DNA of 64,000 nucleotides. It comes from Namhaeicola sp039714555 (GTDB taxonomy: Bacteria > Bacteroidota > Bacteroidia > Flavobacteriales > Flavobacteriaceae). The DNA lies in the NCBI GenBank assembly GCA_039714555.1, contig JBDLJB010000004.1, positions 62,001 through 126,000 on the forward strand. Reading direction: 5' to 3'. Made by a program: the position numbers and the translations under genes. A model generated the notes under the pieces. It was not told the DNA's origin. It worked only from the letters and a program-made list of their open reading frames with translations, and ran no database searches. Below are positions 53,501 through 60,942 of this stretch, in pieces; positions within the stretch are counted from its first letter, which is position 1, and each line of letters starts with the position of its first letter.

Positions 53501-53700
53501 TTTAATACGATCCCTTCTTCCATTTCTTCGGGCGATGCACCCGGGTAGAATAATGAAATATTGATATTTCTGGAATCAGTTAATGGAAAAAAGGAAGATT
53601 TCATCGATTTAGCACCGAGAATACCTAATAAAATAAATGCAATGATCATCACATTTACTGCAACCGGGTATTTGATGAAATATGTGATTATTTTTTTCAT
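50518..53700 (-). CDS. RND efflux pump, inner-membrane transporter (AcrB/HAE family)
   Basis: The 1060-residue protein has the twelve-helix RND plan: a single helix at the N-terminus, a large periplasmic loop (about 35-325), helices 2-6, a second helix/periplasmic-loop pair (about 545-855) and the final helices. Characteristic stretches are FPLTDSRNINISLFYPGASPEE, the helix-4 region ILVDDGIVIGENIYQHYEKG, where the Asp pair fits the proton relay, and the corresponding LVGIMVNDGLVLVGKFN. Drug export versus a physiological substrate cannot be decided. It lies between adaptor and TolC genes under apparent MarR control. Confidence 0.95.
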   Translation of the reverse strand: MKKIITYFIKYPVAVNVMIIAFILLGILGAKSMKSSFFPLTDSRNINISLFYPGASPEEMEEGIVLKIEDNLKGIVGVERVTSVSRENSATISIETVKGKDIDVVLADVKNAVDRVPSKPTGMEPPIISKIESMMPTINFTVSGDNISLKTLKQYARQVENDLRRMDGISQVIISGFPLEEIEIAVRESDLRAYNLSFAEVANAVRQTNLLITGGNIKTETEDFLIRARNRNYYGDEFSNIIIRADKSGNIIRLSDVAEVKDTWNENPDRIYFDNEIAISIQVNNTNNEDLIASADKIKDYITTFNEQHDNVELNIASDRSITLTQRTKLLINNAIAGVLLVLLFLSLFLNVRLAFWVAAGLPIAFFGMFMFAAQLGVTINVLSLFGMIIVIGILVDDGIVIGENIYQHYEKGKSPIQAAIDGTLEVIPPIVSAILTTLIAFSTFYFLDGRMGEFFSEVSTVVILTLTVSLIEALIILPAHIAHSKALVRKDTKRTGIFKVFQNLNVYADKFLKYLRNDLYAPYLRFFLKNKFLGFAIPIALLIFSIGGLKSGIVKTAFFPKMASDRVDINLVMPQGTNEKITDSIISKIEEAVWLVNDEFTESKQADHHQVVQNIIKRIGPGTNKARLTVNLLPGELRDFPSSDITNAIRDKAGVIYGTESLTFGSGRNFMGSPVSVSLLGNNIKELKEAKVELKKEMESNPQLKDVTDNDPAGIKEVTIKLKNNAHILGLTLQSVMSQVRYGFFGFQAQRFQRGQDEIKVWVRYSREDRSSIKNLDDMWISTPSGSKVPFSEIATYEIERGEVAINHLNGQREIQLTADLKSEDFSEVDIMDDIKNRIMPGITSKYPTVKASYEGQNRDAEKTKKSVNLVGPIIILLIYIVIAFTFRSYSQPLLLLLMVPFSLIGIVWGHYIHGFAINILSWLGIIALVGIMVNDGLVLVGKFNSFLKEGLKYDEALVQAGIARFRAIFLTTITTVAGLAPLMLEKSRQAQFLKPMAISISYGIIIATFLTLLMLPLLLSFSNQITVFFKWLFTGKKVTREEVTRAIKELKVENDEII

Positions 53701-53719
53701 ACTTTAATTTTAAAAACTT

Positions 53720-54856
53720 TTATTTTTGGTTTTTATCGGTATTATTTTCTTTATAAACTTTTACAGCCATACCATCATAAGCACCGGGAACAGTTTTAGT
53801 AAGTGTTTTAGTTCCGTTAGATAAACCTTTAATAACCACCGTTTTATCATTAAAATATATTGGGTTAACACTTGTTAAACTCAAAATAGTATCATTTTTA
53901 ACAACAAAGACACTCTTTTTATTAACCAGAAGACTTCTTGGGATTTCGTAAGCATCCTTTTCTGATTTTGCAACAAGATCGGCTTCCAGATACATACCTT
54001 CATTTAATTCGTTACTTCTTATCTGAACATAAACTTTAATAGTTTGTGAAGCCTGATCAACTTTACCGTTAACACGCACTACTTTACCAGTCCAATTTTT
54101 AGTATTTTCTAAGTTGTGAAGTTTTACACTTTTACCTTTTTGTAAAAGATCTTTGTAAGCAGCGTTAATGGCTATTTCCATTTCATAAACACTTGGATTT
54201 ATAAATTCACCCAATTTTTGTCCTTGCCTTACCAATGAACCGGGAGTTACCATTGCTTCTGTTAAAATGCCATTATAAGGAGCTTTGATCGTGTATTTAT
54301 TCAATCTAACTTCCATATTTTTAACATTGTAGTAGGTAGTATAGATGTTTCTGCCAGAGATAAAGAATTTTTCCTTTTCTGAATTGGTTTTCGGTAGGGT
54401 AGGCGTAGTCTTATTAAAATCAAAACTTGCTAAATATTTTTGCCATTTTTCGTATTCTTCAGGATAATCCAAACGAATATCAGGCATTATGGAAGTTATT
54501 GAATTGAATAATTTACTTTTTTGTGCTTGTAAATTTGCATAGTGTTCATCACTATTGATCTTTAAGATAACTTCGCCTTTATTATAATGTGTACCGGCTT
54601 TAAAATCTTTTGACAAGGGTTTTAATACACCTTGTACCTCACTAAAAAGGTCAATTTTATTTTTAGCTACCAAATTTCCATTGGCTGAAATTACTATTGG
54701 AATTTCTTTATTTTCAACTGTTTCAACAAAAACAGTTTTGACTATTTTAGGCGCTTTTATATCTTTCTTTTTATTGCTATTGATCATAGTTTTAGCTACA
54801 AAAAATGCTCCGGCAAGTAATAATATACCAAGCGCTATGCTAATAATTTTTCTCAT
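53720..54856 (-). CDS. RND efflux periplasmic adaptor (membrane fusion protein)
   Basis: The 378 residues have one N-terminal membrane helix (IISIALGILLLAGAFFVAK), a barrel-sandwich lipoyl-like half (KNKIDLFSEVQGVLKPLSKDFKAGTHYNKGEVILKI), a helical hairpin with a hydrophilic insert (about 110-165), the second lipoyl half (YTIKAPYNGILTEAMVTPGSLVRQGQ) and beta-barrel and membrane-proximal domains. It bridges the RND pump and TolC. Its ATG overlaps the marR stop codon (ATGA), and 19 bp separate it from the RND gene. Confidence 0.93.
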   Translation of the reverse strand: MRKIISIALGILLLAGAFFVAKTMINSNKKKDIKAPKIVKTVFVETVENKEIPIVISANGNLVAKNKIDLFSEVQGVLKPLSKDFKAGTHYNKGEVILKINSDEHYANLQAQKSKLFNSITSIMPDIRLDYPEEYEKWQKYLASFDFNKTTPTLPKTNSEKEKFFISGRNIYTTYYNVKNMEVRLNKYTIKAPYNGILTEAMVTPGSLVRQGQKLGEFINPSVYEMEIAINAAYKDLLQKGKSVKLHNLENTKNWTGKVVRVNGKVDQASQTIKVYVQIRSNELNEGMYLEADLVAKSEKDAYEIPRSLLVNKKSVFVVKNDTILSLTSVNPIYFNDKTVVIKGLSNGTKTLTKTVPGAYDGMAVKVYKENNTDKNQK

Positions 54857-55317
54857 AAATTGGTTTGTTTTGTTTTGTGTTTTTTGATTAAATTTTTTTG
54901 AATCTTATTCAATACATTGATCGTGCTTGATAATTCATCATTGGTAATTCCATCTTGCAGATCATTTATAATGTTTTGCATAACAGGAAGTGATCTTTTA
55001 AAGATTTCTTTACCTGATTCTGTTAAATATATTTGATTTATCCTTTTATCTATTTTTGAGTGTATCCTGCTTACATAACCTTTCTTCTCAACAGTTGTTA
55101 TTAAGCGGGCTAATGATGTTTTTGATCGGTTTGTAATAAATGCCAGATCATTTTGTACTTGTCCGTTTTTATCGTGTAACTTTTTTAAAACGAGCCATTG
55201 CTCTTTTGTAAGATCAATTCCATTTTCATGGAATAGATCCGAAAAATAAAAACCCGTAAACTTGGCAAGTTTGCCAATACTGGGTAGAATTGTATTTTCA
55301 AAGATTATTTTTCTCAT
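54853..55317 (-). CDS. MarR family transcriptional regulator
   Basis: The 154-residue winged-helix repressor contains the MarR core: LTKEQWLVLKKLHDKNGQVQNDLAFI, the recognition helix area NRSKTSLARLITTVEKKGYVSR, and wing IHSKIDKRINQIYLTESGKEIF. The start is the ATG giving MRKIIFENTILPS; the longer reading begins with TTG at 55341, which would overlap the candidate -7 box. An 18-bp palindrome 45 bp upstream suggests autoregulation of the marR-adaptor-RND-TolC operon. The stop overlaps the adaptor start (ATGA). The inducing ligand is unknown. Confidence 0.93.
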   Translation of the reverse strand: MRKIIFENTILPSIGKLAKFTGFYFSDLFHENGIDLTKEQWLVLKKLHDKNGQVQNDLAFITNRSKTSLARLITTVEKKGYVSRIHSKIDKRINQIYLTESGKEIFKRSLPVMQNIINDLQDGITNDELSSTINVLNKIQKNLIKKHKTKQTNL

Positions 55318-55338
55318 AAAATTTTTATAAAACTTTTG

Positions 55339-55346
55339 CAAAAATA
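55339..55346 (-). promoter_or_regulatory. Candidate -7 promoter box for the marR efflux operon
   Basis: TATTTTTG on the minus strand matches TAnnTTTG and ends 21 bp before the marR ATG. The -33 position, about 19-23 bp further upstream, falls inside the 55362-55379 palindrome. Confidence 0.5.
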
Positions 55347-55361
55347 AACAAATATTTAAAT

Positions 55362-55379
55362 TAGTTGCATATGCAACTA
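55362..55379. promoter_or_regulatory. Perfect 18-bp palindrome, probable MarR operator
   Basis: TAGTTGCATATGCAACTA reads the same on both strands, 45 bp upstream of the marR start and directly over the -33 region of its candidate promoter. Size and symmetry suit a dimeric winged-helix repressor. Confidence 0.7.
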
Positions 55380-55482
55380 TGTTAATTTTATCTTAAATCG
55401 ATAATAAATATTCGTTTATCAATAATTTTATGATTAGTGTTAGTGTAATTTGATCTTTTAAAAATGAATATATTGATAAAAA

Positions 55483-55508
55483 AAGTGGAGTTCCATAAAA
55501 CTCCACTT
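55483..55508 (-). terminator. Intrinsic terminator of the cytochrome c gene
   Basis: AAGTGGAGTT (55483-55492) and AACTCCACTT (55499-55508) form a perfect 10-bp stem around a 6-nt loop. On the minus strand it is followed by TTTTTTT, so it serves the cytochrome c gene ending at 55537. On plus it lacks a T run. Confidence 0.85.
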
Positions 55509-55536
55509 CTAATGTAATAAAACAAAAATAAAAAAA

Positions 55537-55935
55537 TTATTCAGCCAATGTCCTCATATAATTAACAATAAGCCATCTGTCTTCATCATCAGGTATTTTT
55601 TTTGTATATTCAGGCATATCATCTCTACCAAAAGTAGTTTTGTAAAATAATTCACCATCTGTTTGGGCCTGATATTCCTCAGAAGAAAAATCTCCTAGAT
55701 CACCTTCCACTTCATCAGCTTTTGTTCCATCTCCATATCCTTCTTTACCATGACATGATTTACAATGCTTATTGTATAGTGATTTGCCAATCTTTAGATC
55801 TACACTAGGATCTGTTGGGTTTTTCATATTTACATATTTTTCAGGTACTTCCCATTCTTCTTGTATAAATGGAGTGAAAGAAAAAAACACAAAAGATAAA
55901 ACTCCGATAATTGTTAAGATTTTAATCGTTTTCAT
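55537..55935 (-). CDS. Exported monoheme c-type cytochrome
   Basis: The 132-residue protein has an N-terminal signal segment (ILTIIGVLSFVFFSFTPF) and one heme-binding motif CKSCH (Cys58, Cys61, His62), with Met107 in GRDDMPEY as the likely distal ligand. The fold is a class I cytochrome c, consistent with small periplasmic electron carriers or oxidase-linked cytochromes. It diverges from the CcsBA gene, whose product would attach its heme. The 143-bp shared upstream region has no strong promoter match. A hairpin terminator lies 28 bp after the stop. Confidence 0.9.
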   Translation of the reverse strand: MKTIKILTIIGVLSFVFFSFTPFIQEEWEVPEKYVNMKNPTDPSVDLKIGKSLYNKHCKSCHGKEGYGDGTKADEVEGDLGDFSSEEYQAQTDGELFYKTTFGRDDMPEYTKKIPDDEDRWLIVNYMRTLAE

Positions 55936-56078
55936 GATTTTAATATTTTAAATAGATTGAGAATTAAATATACAATAAATCTCCAAATTACTAAAATGAT
56001 TAAATTTGGAAAATATATGCTAAAAAAAAACAATTAATTTTTAGTAAATTCGCACTTAAATTTTTTAAAATCACTATA

Positions 56079-59000
56079 ATGAAAAAACTATATAATTTAA
56101 TATTTTCCACAAAACTTACCGGGATTTTATTCATATTTTTTGCTGCAGCAATGGCAATTGCAACTTTTATCGAAAATGATTACGGTACTCAAACAGCAAA
56201 AGCACTAGTTTATCAAACATGGTGGTTTGAGTTTATAATGATAGTATTTGTGTTAAATTTTATAGGAAATATTCAAAAATATAAGCTTTATAAAAAAGAA
56301 AAATTTGCAACTTTAATTTTTCATTTATCATTTTTATTGATCATCTTAGGTGCCGGTATCACACGATATATAGGACATGAAGGTATAATGCCAATTTATG
56401 AAGGTGAAACTACCAACAAGATGCTTTCTGATAGAGCATACATTAAATTAATTATTGACGATGGTAAAGAACAAAAAGATCCAATTTATAAAGATTTTTT
56501 ATTTTCTAATATTTCTGAAGAAGAAACAGGTTTTATAGCTACAACAAGCCGGTTTTTAAATATAATCAGAGGCGGTAATGATTTTAATATCTCAACTGAT
56601 TTTAAAGGTCAGCCTGTACAGGTCAAATATGTTGATTATAAAGCCAACGCTTATGAAAAATTTATTAATGATGAAAATGGTGATTTTTATTTACAAATAG
56701 TTGAATCAGGCGGAAGTGGACGACATGAACATTATATTAAAAAAGGAGAAACAGTCAATTTACATAATGTTTTAGTTTCTTTTGAAAACCCTACAAAAGG
56801 AGCAATAAATATATTTACTCAAAATAATAGCTTAATGATAAATGCACCATTTGATGGTAATTATATGATTATGGCTTCACAGGTACAAGGTGATATAGTT
56901 AAAGATTCTACACAAGCTTTTAATTTACAATCATTATACAAATTCAATACTATGCAATTTGTAATTCCTCAAGGACCCAATAAGGGTAGATTTGAAATGA
57001 TATCAGGAAATGAAAATGAGCATTTTAATGATATGATAGCGATTGAAGTAAAAACAAAAAATAATAGTGAGGTCATAAAACTTTTTGGCAATGCCAACCA
57101 GGTTAAACAACCTACAAGTTTTTCCTCAGAAGGATTAAACTTCAAGCTTAGCTATGGAGCTAAAAGTTTGCAAATACCGTTTTCTGTAAAATTACGTGAT
57201 TTTCAATTAGATCGTTATCCGGGTTCTATGAGTCCAAAATCATATGCAAGTGAAATTACAGTTATTGATGGAGAAAATACTTTTGATTACCGAATTTTCA
57301 TGAACCATGTTCTAGATTATAGAGGATACCGTTTTTTTCAATCAAGTTATAATGACAAAGGTGAAGTTGAACAAACATTTTTATCGGTAAACTTTGATAC
57401 ATTTGGTACTTGGACAACTTACCTGGGTTATGGGTTATTGTTTTTAGGAATGATATTGGCATTATTTTCTAAAAATACTCGTTTTGGGTTTTTAAGAAAA
57501 AGATTAGAGAGTATTAAAAATAAAAAATCCCAACTTACAATAATTCTATTGTTGATCTCTTTTTCTGTTTTTTCACAAGAACATACACATGAACAGCAAA
57601 TTGACATTGATTCTTTATTGAATTCAACAAAGGTAAATAAAGAACATGCCCAAAGGTTTGGTACTTTGGTCATTCAAGATGCAGGAGGTAGAATGTTGCC
57701 TGTAAATACTTTTGCATCTGAATTATTACGTAAAGTGAGTAAAAAAGATACTTATAATGATCTTGATGCAAATCAGGTATTGGTTTCAATGGTCATAAAT
57801 CCGAAAGTATGGTTCTATGTACCATTTATTTATATCAAAAAAGAAAATACTAAAATTAGAGACCTTATTGGGGTTCCACATGACCAAAAGTACGCTCGTT
57901 TTGCTGATCTTTTTACTGATAGAGGAGAATATAAAATTAAAGATGAAGTAGCAATTGCTCATAAAAAGAAAATTAAAACTAAATATGAAGAAAGTATTCT
58001 GAATATTGATGGCAGGGCAAATCTTTTATACGGTGCATTACAAGGAAATATATTTAATTTTTTTCCACTTAACGGAGATAAAAATAACAAATGGTTTTCG
58101 GATATAGAAGTTGCTCGTGCCGGTTTTAAAGGTGATGATTCTCTTTATGTAGCTAAAATAATTCCTATGTATAGTCAGGCTACTCTTGAAGCAATTTCCA
58201 CAGATGAATATGAGAATGCAGATAAATTGTTAGAAAGTATTCATACTTACCAAAATAAATTTGGAGGAGAAGTCATGCCCTCTGAAAGAAAAGTAAATTT
58301 AGAGTTGTTTTACAATAAATACGATATTTTTAAAGGCTTGTTTTGGAAATATATGCTGGCGAGTTTAATTATGTTCATAGTTGTTATTATCAATATTTTT
58401 AACGACAATAAACTGGTTAAAACCCTAATAAAACTGAGTACTTTCATCATCTTTTTATTATTTATTTATCATACCATAGGTTTGGGAATACGCTGGTATA
58501 TTTCAGGTCATGCCCCATGGAGTAATGGTTATGAATCAATGATCTACGTATCCTGGGCAACCATGTTATTTGGTTTGATCTTTGGAAAAAGCTCCTCACT
58601 AACTTTAGCTGCTACAACTTTTGTGACTTCGATGCTTTTAATGGTGGCACATTGGAACTGGATGGATCCATCAATAGGTAATTTGGTTCCTGTACTGGAT
58701 TCATATTGGTTGATGGTTCATGTGGCTATTATTGTAGCGAGTTACGGTCCGTTTACAATCAGTATGATATTAGGTATGTTGGTAATGATCTTATATATTT
58801 TTACAACAAAAAATAACAAGAAAAAACTAAAATTAGCCATTGATGAGCTAACAATTATCAATGAAATGTCGCTTACCATTGGTCTGGTTCTTTTAACAAT
58901 AGGTAACTTTTTGGGAGGTATATGGGCCAATGAAAGTTGGGGTAGATATTGGGGATGGGATCCAAAAGAAACTTGGGCTTTGATCAGTATAATGATCTAC

Positions 59001-59249
59001 GCTTTTGTGTTACACATGCGATTGATTCCCGGTTTGAGAGGAAGATATGTTTTTAATATGGTTTCAGTATTTGCTTTTGCGACAATATTAATGACCTATT
59101 TAGGGGTAAATCACTTGTTATCAGGATTACATTCTTATGCTTCCGGTGAATCGGCACCTATCCCCAATCAAATTTGGGCTTGGTTGATATTTTCATTTGC
59201 ATTGAGTATCTTAGCTTTTTATAAATATAAAAACTATTATAAAAAATGA
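56079..59249 (+). CDS. ccsBA: CcsBA-type cytochrome c biogenesis protein (ResB-CcsA fusion)
   Basis: The 1056-residue protein fuses a ResB/Ccs1-like half to a CcsA-like half, the heme exporter and synthetase of system II cytochrome c maturation. The first half has helices near 12-30, 45-65 and 76-97, a large periplasmic loop, and a helix near 450-470. A hydrophobic segment at 486-499, ending SVFSQ like a signal-peptide cleavage site, leads into about 260 extracytoplasmic residues. The CcsA half follows, with helices from about 765 and the heme-binding WWD region WANESWGRYWGWDPKETWAL (949-968). Its stop overlaps the peroxidase start (ATGA). Confidence 0.92.
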   Translation: MKKLYNLIFSTKLTGILFIFFAAAMAIATFIENDYGTQTAKALVYQTWWFEFIMIVFVLNFIGNIQKYKLYKKEKFATLIFHLSFLLIILGAGITRYIGHEGIMPIYEGETTNKMLSDRAYIKLIIDDGKEQKDPIYKDFLFSNISEEETGFIATTSRFLNIIRGGNDFNISTDFKGQPVQVKYVDYKANAYEKFINDENGDFYLQIVESGGSGRHEHYIKKGETVNLHNVLVSFENPTKGAINIFTQNNSLMINAPFDGNYMIMASQVQGDIVKDSTQAFNLQSLYKFNTMQFVIPQGPNKGRFEMISGNENEHFNDMIAIEVKTKNNSEVIKLFGNANQVKQPTSFSSEGLNFKLSYGAKSLQIPFSVKLRDFQLDRYPGSMSPKSYASEITVIDGENTFDYRIFMNHVLDYRGYRFFQSSYNDKGEVEQTFLSVNFDTFGTWTTYLGYGLLFLGMILALFSKNTRFGFLRKRLESIKNKKSQLTIILLLISFSVFSQEHTHEQQIDIDSLLNSTKVNKEHAQRFGTLVIQDAGGRMLPVNTFASELLRKVSKKDTYNDLDANQVLVSMVINPKVWFYVPFIYIKKENTKIRDLIGVPHDQKYARFADLFTDRGEYKIKDEVAIAHKKKIKTKYEESILNIDGRANLLYGALQGNIFNFFPLNGDKNNKWFSDIEVARAGFKGDDSLYVAKIIPMYSQATLEAISTDEYENADKLLESIHTYQNKFGGEVMPSERKVNLELFYNKYDIFKGLFWKYMLASLIMFIVVIINIFNDNKLVKTLIKLSTFIIFLLFIYHTIGLGIRWYISGHAPWSNGYESMIYVSWATMLFGLIFGKSSSLTLAATTFVTSMLLMVAHWNWMDPSIGNLVPVLDSYWLMVHVAIIVASYGPFTISMILGMLVMILYIFTTKNNKKKLKLAIDELTIINEMSLTIGLVLLTIGNFLGGIWANESWGRYWGWDPKETWALISIMIYAFVLHMRLIPGLRGRYVFNMVSVFAFATILMTYLGVNHLLSGLHSYASGESAPIPNQIWAWLIFSFALSILAFYKYKNYYKK

Positions 59250-59791
59250 AACAGAGAAAAATTATTTTGATATTCCTTTTTTCTTTATTTGTATGGAATA
59301 ATTTAAATGCACAAGAAAATATTTATCAATTTAAGGTACAAGACCTTTATGGAGATGAATTTGATATGGCTACTTTAAAAGGTAAAAAAGCAATGATTGT
59401 CAACACAGCATCAGAATGTGGATTAACTCCACAATATGAAGATCTGCAAAAATTATACGATTCATATAAAGATAAAAATTTTGTGATTATAGGATTTCCT
59501 GCCAATAATTTTGGAAAACAAGAACCCGGTTCTAATGCTGAGATAGCTACGTTTTGTAAAGAGAACTATGGAGTTACTTTCCCAATGATGTCGAAAATTT
59601 CTGTTAAAGGAAAAGATATGCATCCTGTATATCAGTTTTTGACTGAAAAATCTAAAAATGGTTATAAAGATTCAAGTATAAAATGGAATTTTCAAAAATA
59701 CCTCATCAATGAACAAGGAGAAGTTGTAAAAGTGATCAATCCAAAAACATTACCTACTGATGAATCTGTAATTTCATGGATAGAAGAATGA
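59246..59791 (+). CDS. Exported glutathione peroxidase family protein
   Basis: The 181 residues begin with a signal peptide (ILIFLFSLFVWNNLNAQ). The thiol peroxidase fold has the catalytic Cys58 in NTASECGLTPQYE, Gln92 in NFGKQEPGS, and Trp147-Asn148 in IKWNFQKYL, completing the GPx catalytic tetrad with cysteine instead of selenocysteine. Such enzymes generally use thioredoxin rather than glutathione. It is translationally coupled to ccsBA upstream and to the PLP-enzyme gene downstream by ATGA overlaps, a placement that suggests thiol or peroxide protection in the compartment where heme is attached to cytochrome c. Confidence 0.9.
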   Translation: MKQRKIILIFLFSLFVWNNLNAQENIYQFKVQDLYGDEFDMATLKGKKAMIVNTASECGLTPQYEDLQKLYDSYKDKNFVIIGFPANNFGKQEPGSNAEIATFCKENYGVTFPMMSKISVKGKDMHPVYQFLTEKSKNGYKDSSIKWNFQKYLINEQGEVVKVINPKTLPTDESVISWIEE

Positions 59792-60942
59792 AAAATAAAG
59801 GAAAACAAACAGTTTGTATTCACGATGGTGAAATAAAAGATGAACAATTTAGTGGAGCTGTTTCACCAATATATATGGCTACATCATACTCTTATTTAGA
59901 TGTTGATCAGAAAATATATCCCCGAAACTTCAATACACCCAATCAAGAGGTAATTAATAAAAAAATAGCAGCTTTGGAAAATGCCGAATCAGGTTTAGTA
60001 TTTGCCTCGGGGATGGCAGCAATTAGTACGACTTTATTTGCTTTTTTAGAAAAAGGAGATCATGCAGTTTTTGCCAATGAAATTTATGGAGGTTCGTTTA
60101 ACCTGGTGACCCAGGAATTTGATAAGTACGGAATTTCATATGATTTTACTAATGGAGTAGGAGTTAAGGATTTTGAAGAAAAGATCAGACCTAATACCAA
60201 GGTGATCTATATGGAAACACCTTCTAATCCGTTGCTTACAATAACTGATATTTCAGCTGTAGCAGAATTAGCTAAAAGGAATGATATTGTTAGTATGATC
60301 GACAATACTTTTGCTTCATCTATTAACCAAACTCCGATCGATCTGGGAATAGATATGGTAATTCATAGTGCAACAAAATACTTGGGTGGCCATAGTGATA
60401 TTTTTGCTGGAGTTGTAGCCGGTAGTAAAGAGCATATTCATAAGATTAAGCTAAAAGGGAAGAATTTTGGTGGAAATATTAGTGAGTTTATGAGTTATTT
60501 ACTGGAGAGAAGTATTAAAACATTAAGTGTAAGAGTTGAAAGGCATAATGAAAATGCACAATTTATAGCTGAGTTTTTAGATAATCACCCATCCGTTGTA
60601 AAAGTGTATTATCCGGGGTTAAGATCTCATTTAAATTATAAAATTGCAAAAAAGCAGATGCATGGTTTTGGCGGTATGCTATCTTTTGAATTAAAAAATG
60701 ATTATGATGCTGTTGCATTTCAAAAATCATTAAAAATGATCAAACCATCATTGAGTTTGGCTGGGGTAGAATCTACAATTTTATTACCATCTTTGACTTC
60801 ACATTCGCCTATGACTAAAGAAGAAAGAGAAGCAATGGGTATTTCAGATAGTTTGTTAAGACTTTCTGTAGGTATAGAGAATAAAGAAGATATTAAAGCT
60901 GATCTTGAGCAAGCTATAGAGGTTGTTAAAAAATTAATCTAA
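59788..60942 (+). CDS. Trans-sulfuration family PLP enzyme (Cys/Met metabolism)
   Basis: The start chosen overlaps the peroxidase stop as ATGA, giving MKNKGKQTVCIHDG; an ATG at 59776 is less likely. The 384 residues match the cystathionine gamma-synthase / beta-lyase / methionine gamma-lyase family: SGMAAISTTLFAFLEKGDH, the active-site Lys197 in IHSATKYLGGHSDI, and the C-terminal SLAGVESTILLPSLTSHS. The specific reaction cannot be chosen: homocysteine synthesis and sulfur release are both possible. It converges with a cysteine desulfurase gene, with a 9-bp overlap of the two 3' ends. Confidence 0.9.
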   Translation: MKNKGKQTVCIHDGEIKDEQFSGAVSPIYMATSYSYLDVDQKIYPRNFNTPNQEVINKKIAALENAESGLVFASGMAAISTTLFAFLEKGDHAVFANEIYGGSFNLVTQEFDKYGISYDFTNGVGVKDFEEKIRPNTKVIYMETPSNPLLTITDISAVAELAKRNDIVSMIDNTFASSINQTPIDLGIDMVIHSATKYLGGHSDIFAGVVAGSKEHIHKIKLKGKNFGGNISEFMSYLLERSIKTLSVRVERHNENAQFIAEFLDNHPSVVKVYYPGLRSHLNYKIAKKQMHGFGGMLSFELKNDYDAVAFQKSLKMIKPSLSLAGVESTILLPSLTSHSPMTKEEREAMGISDSLLRLSVGIENKEDIKADLEQAIEVVKKLI

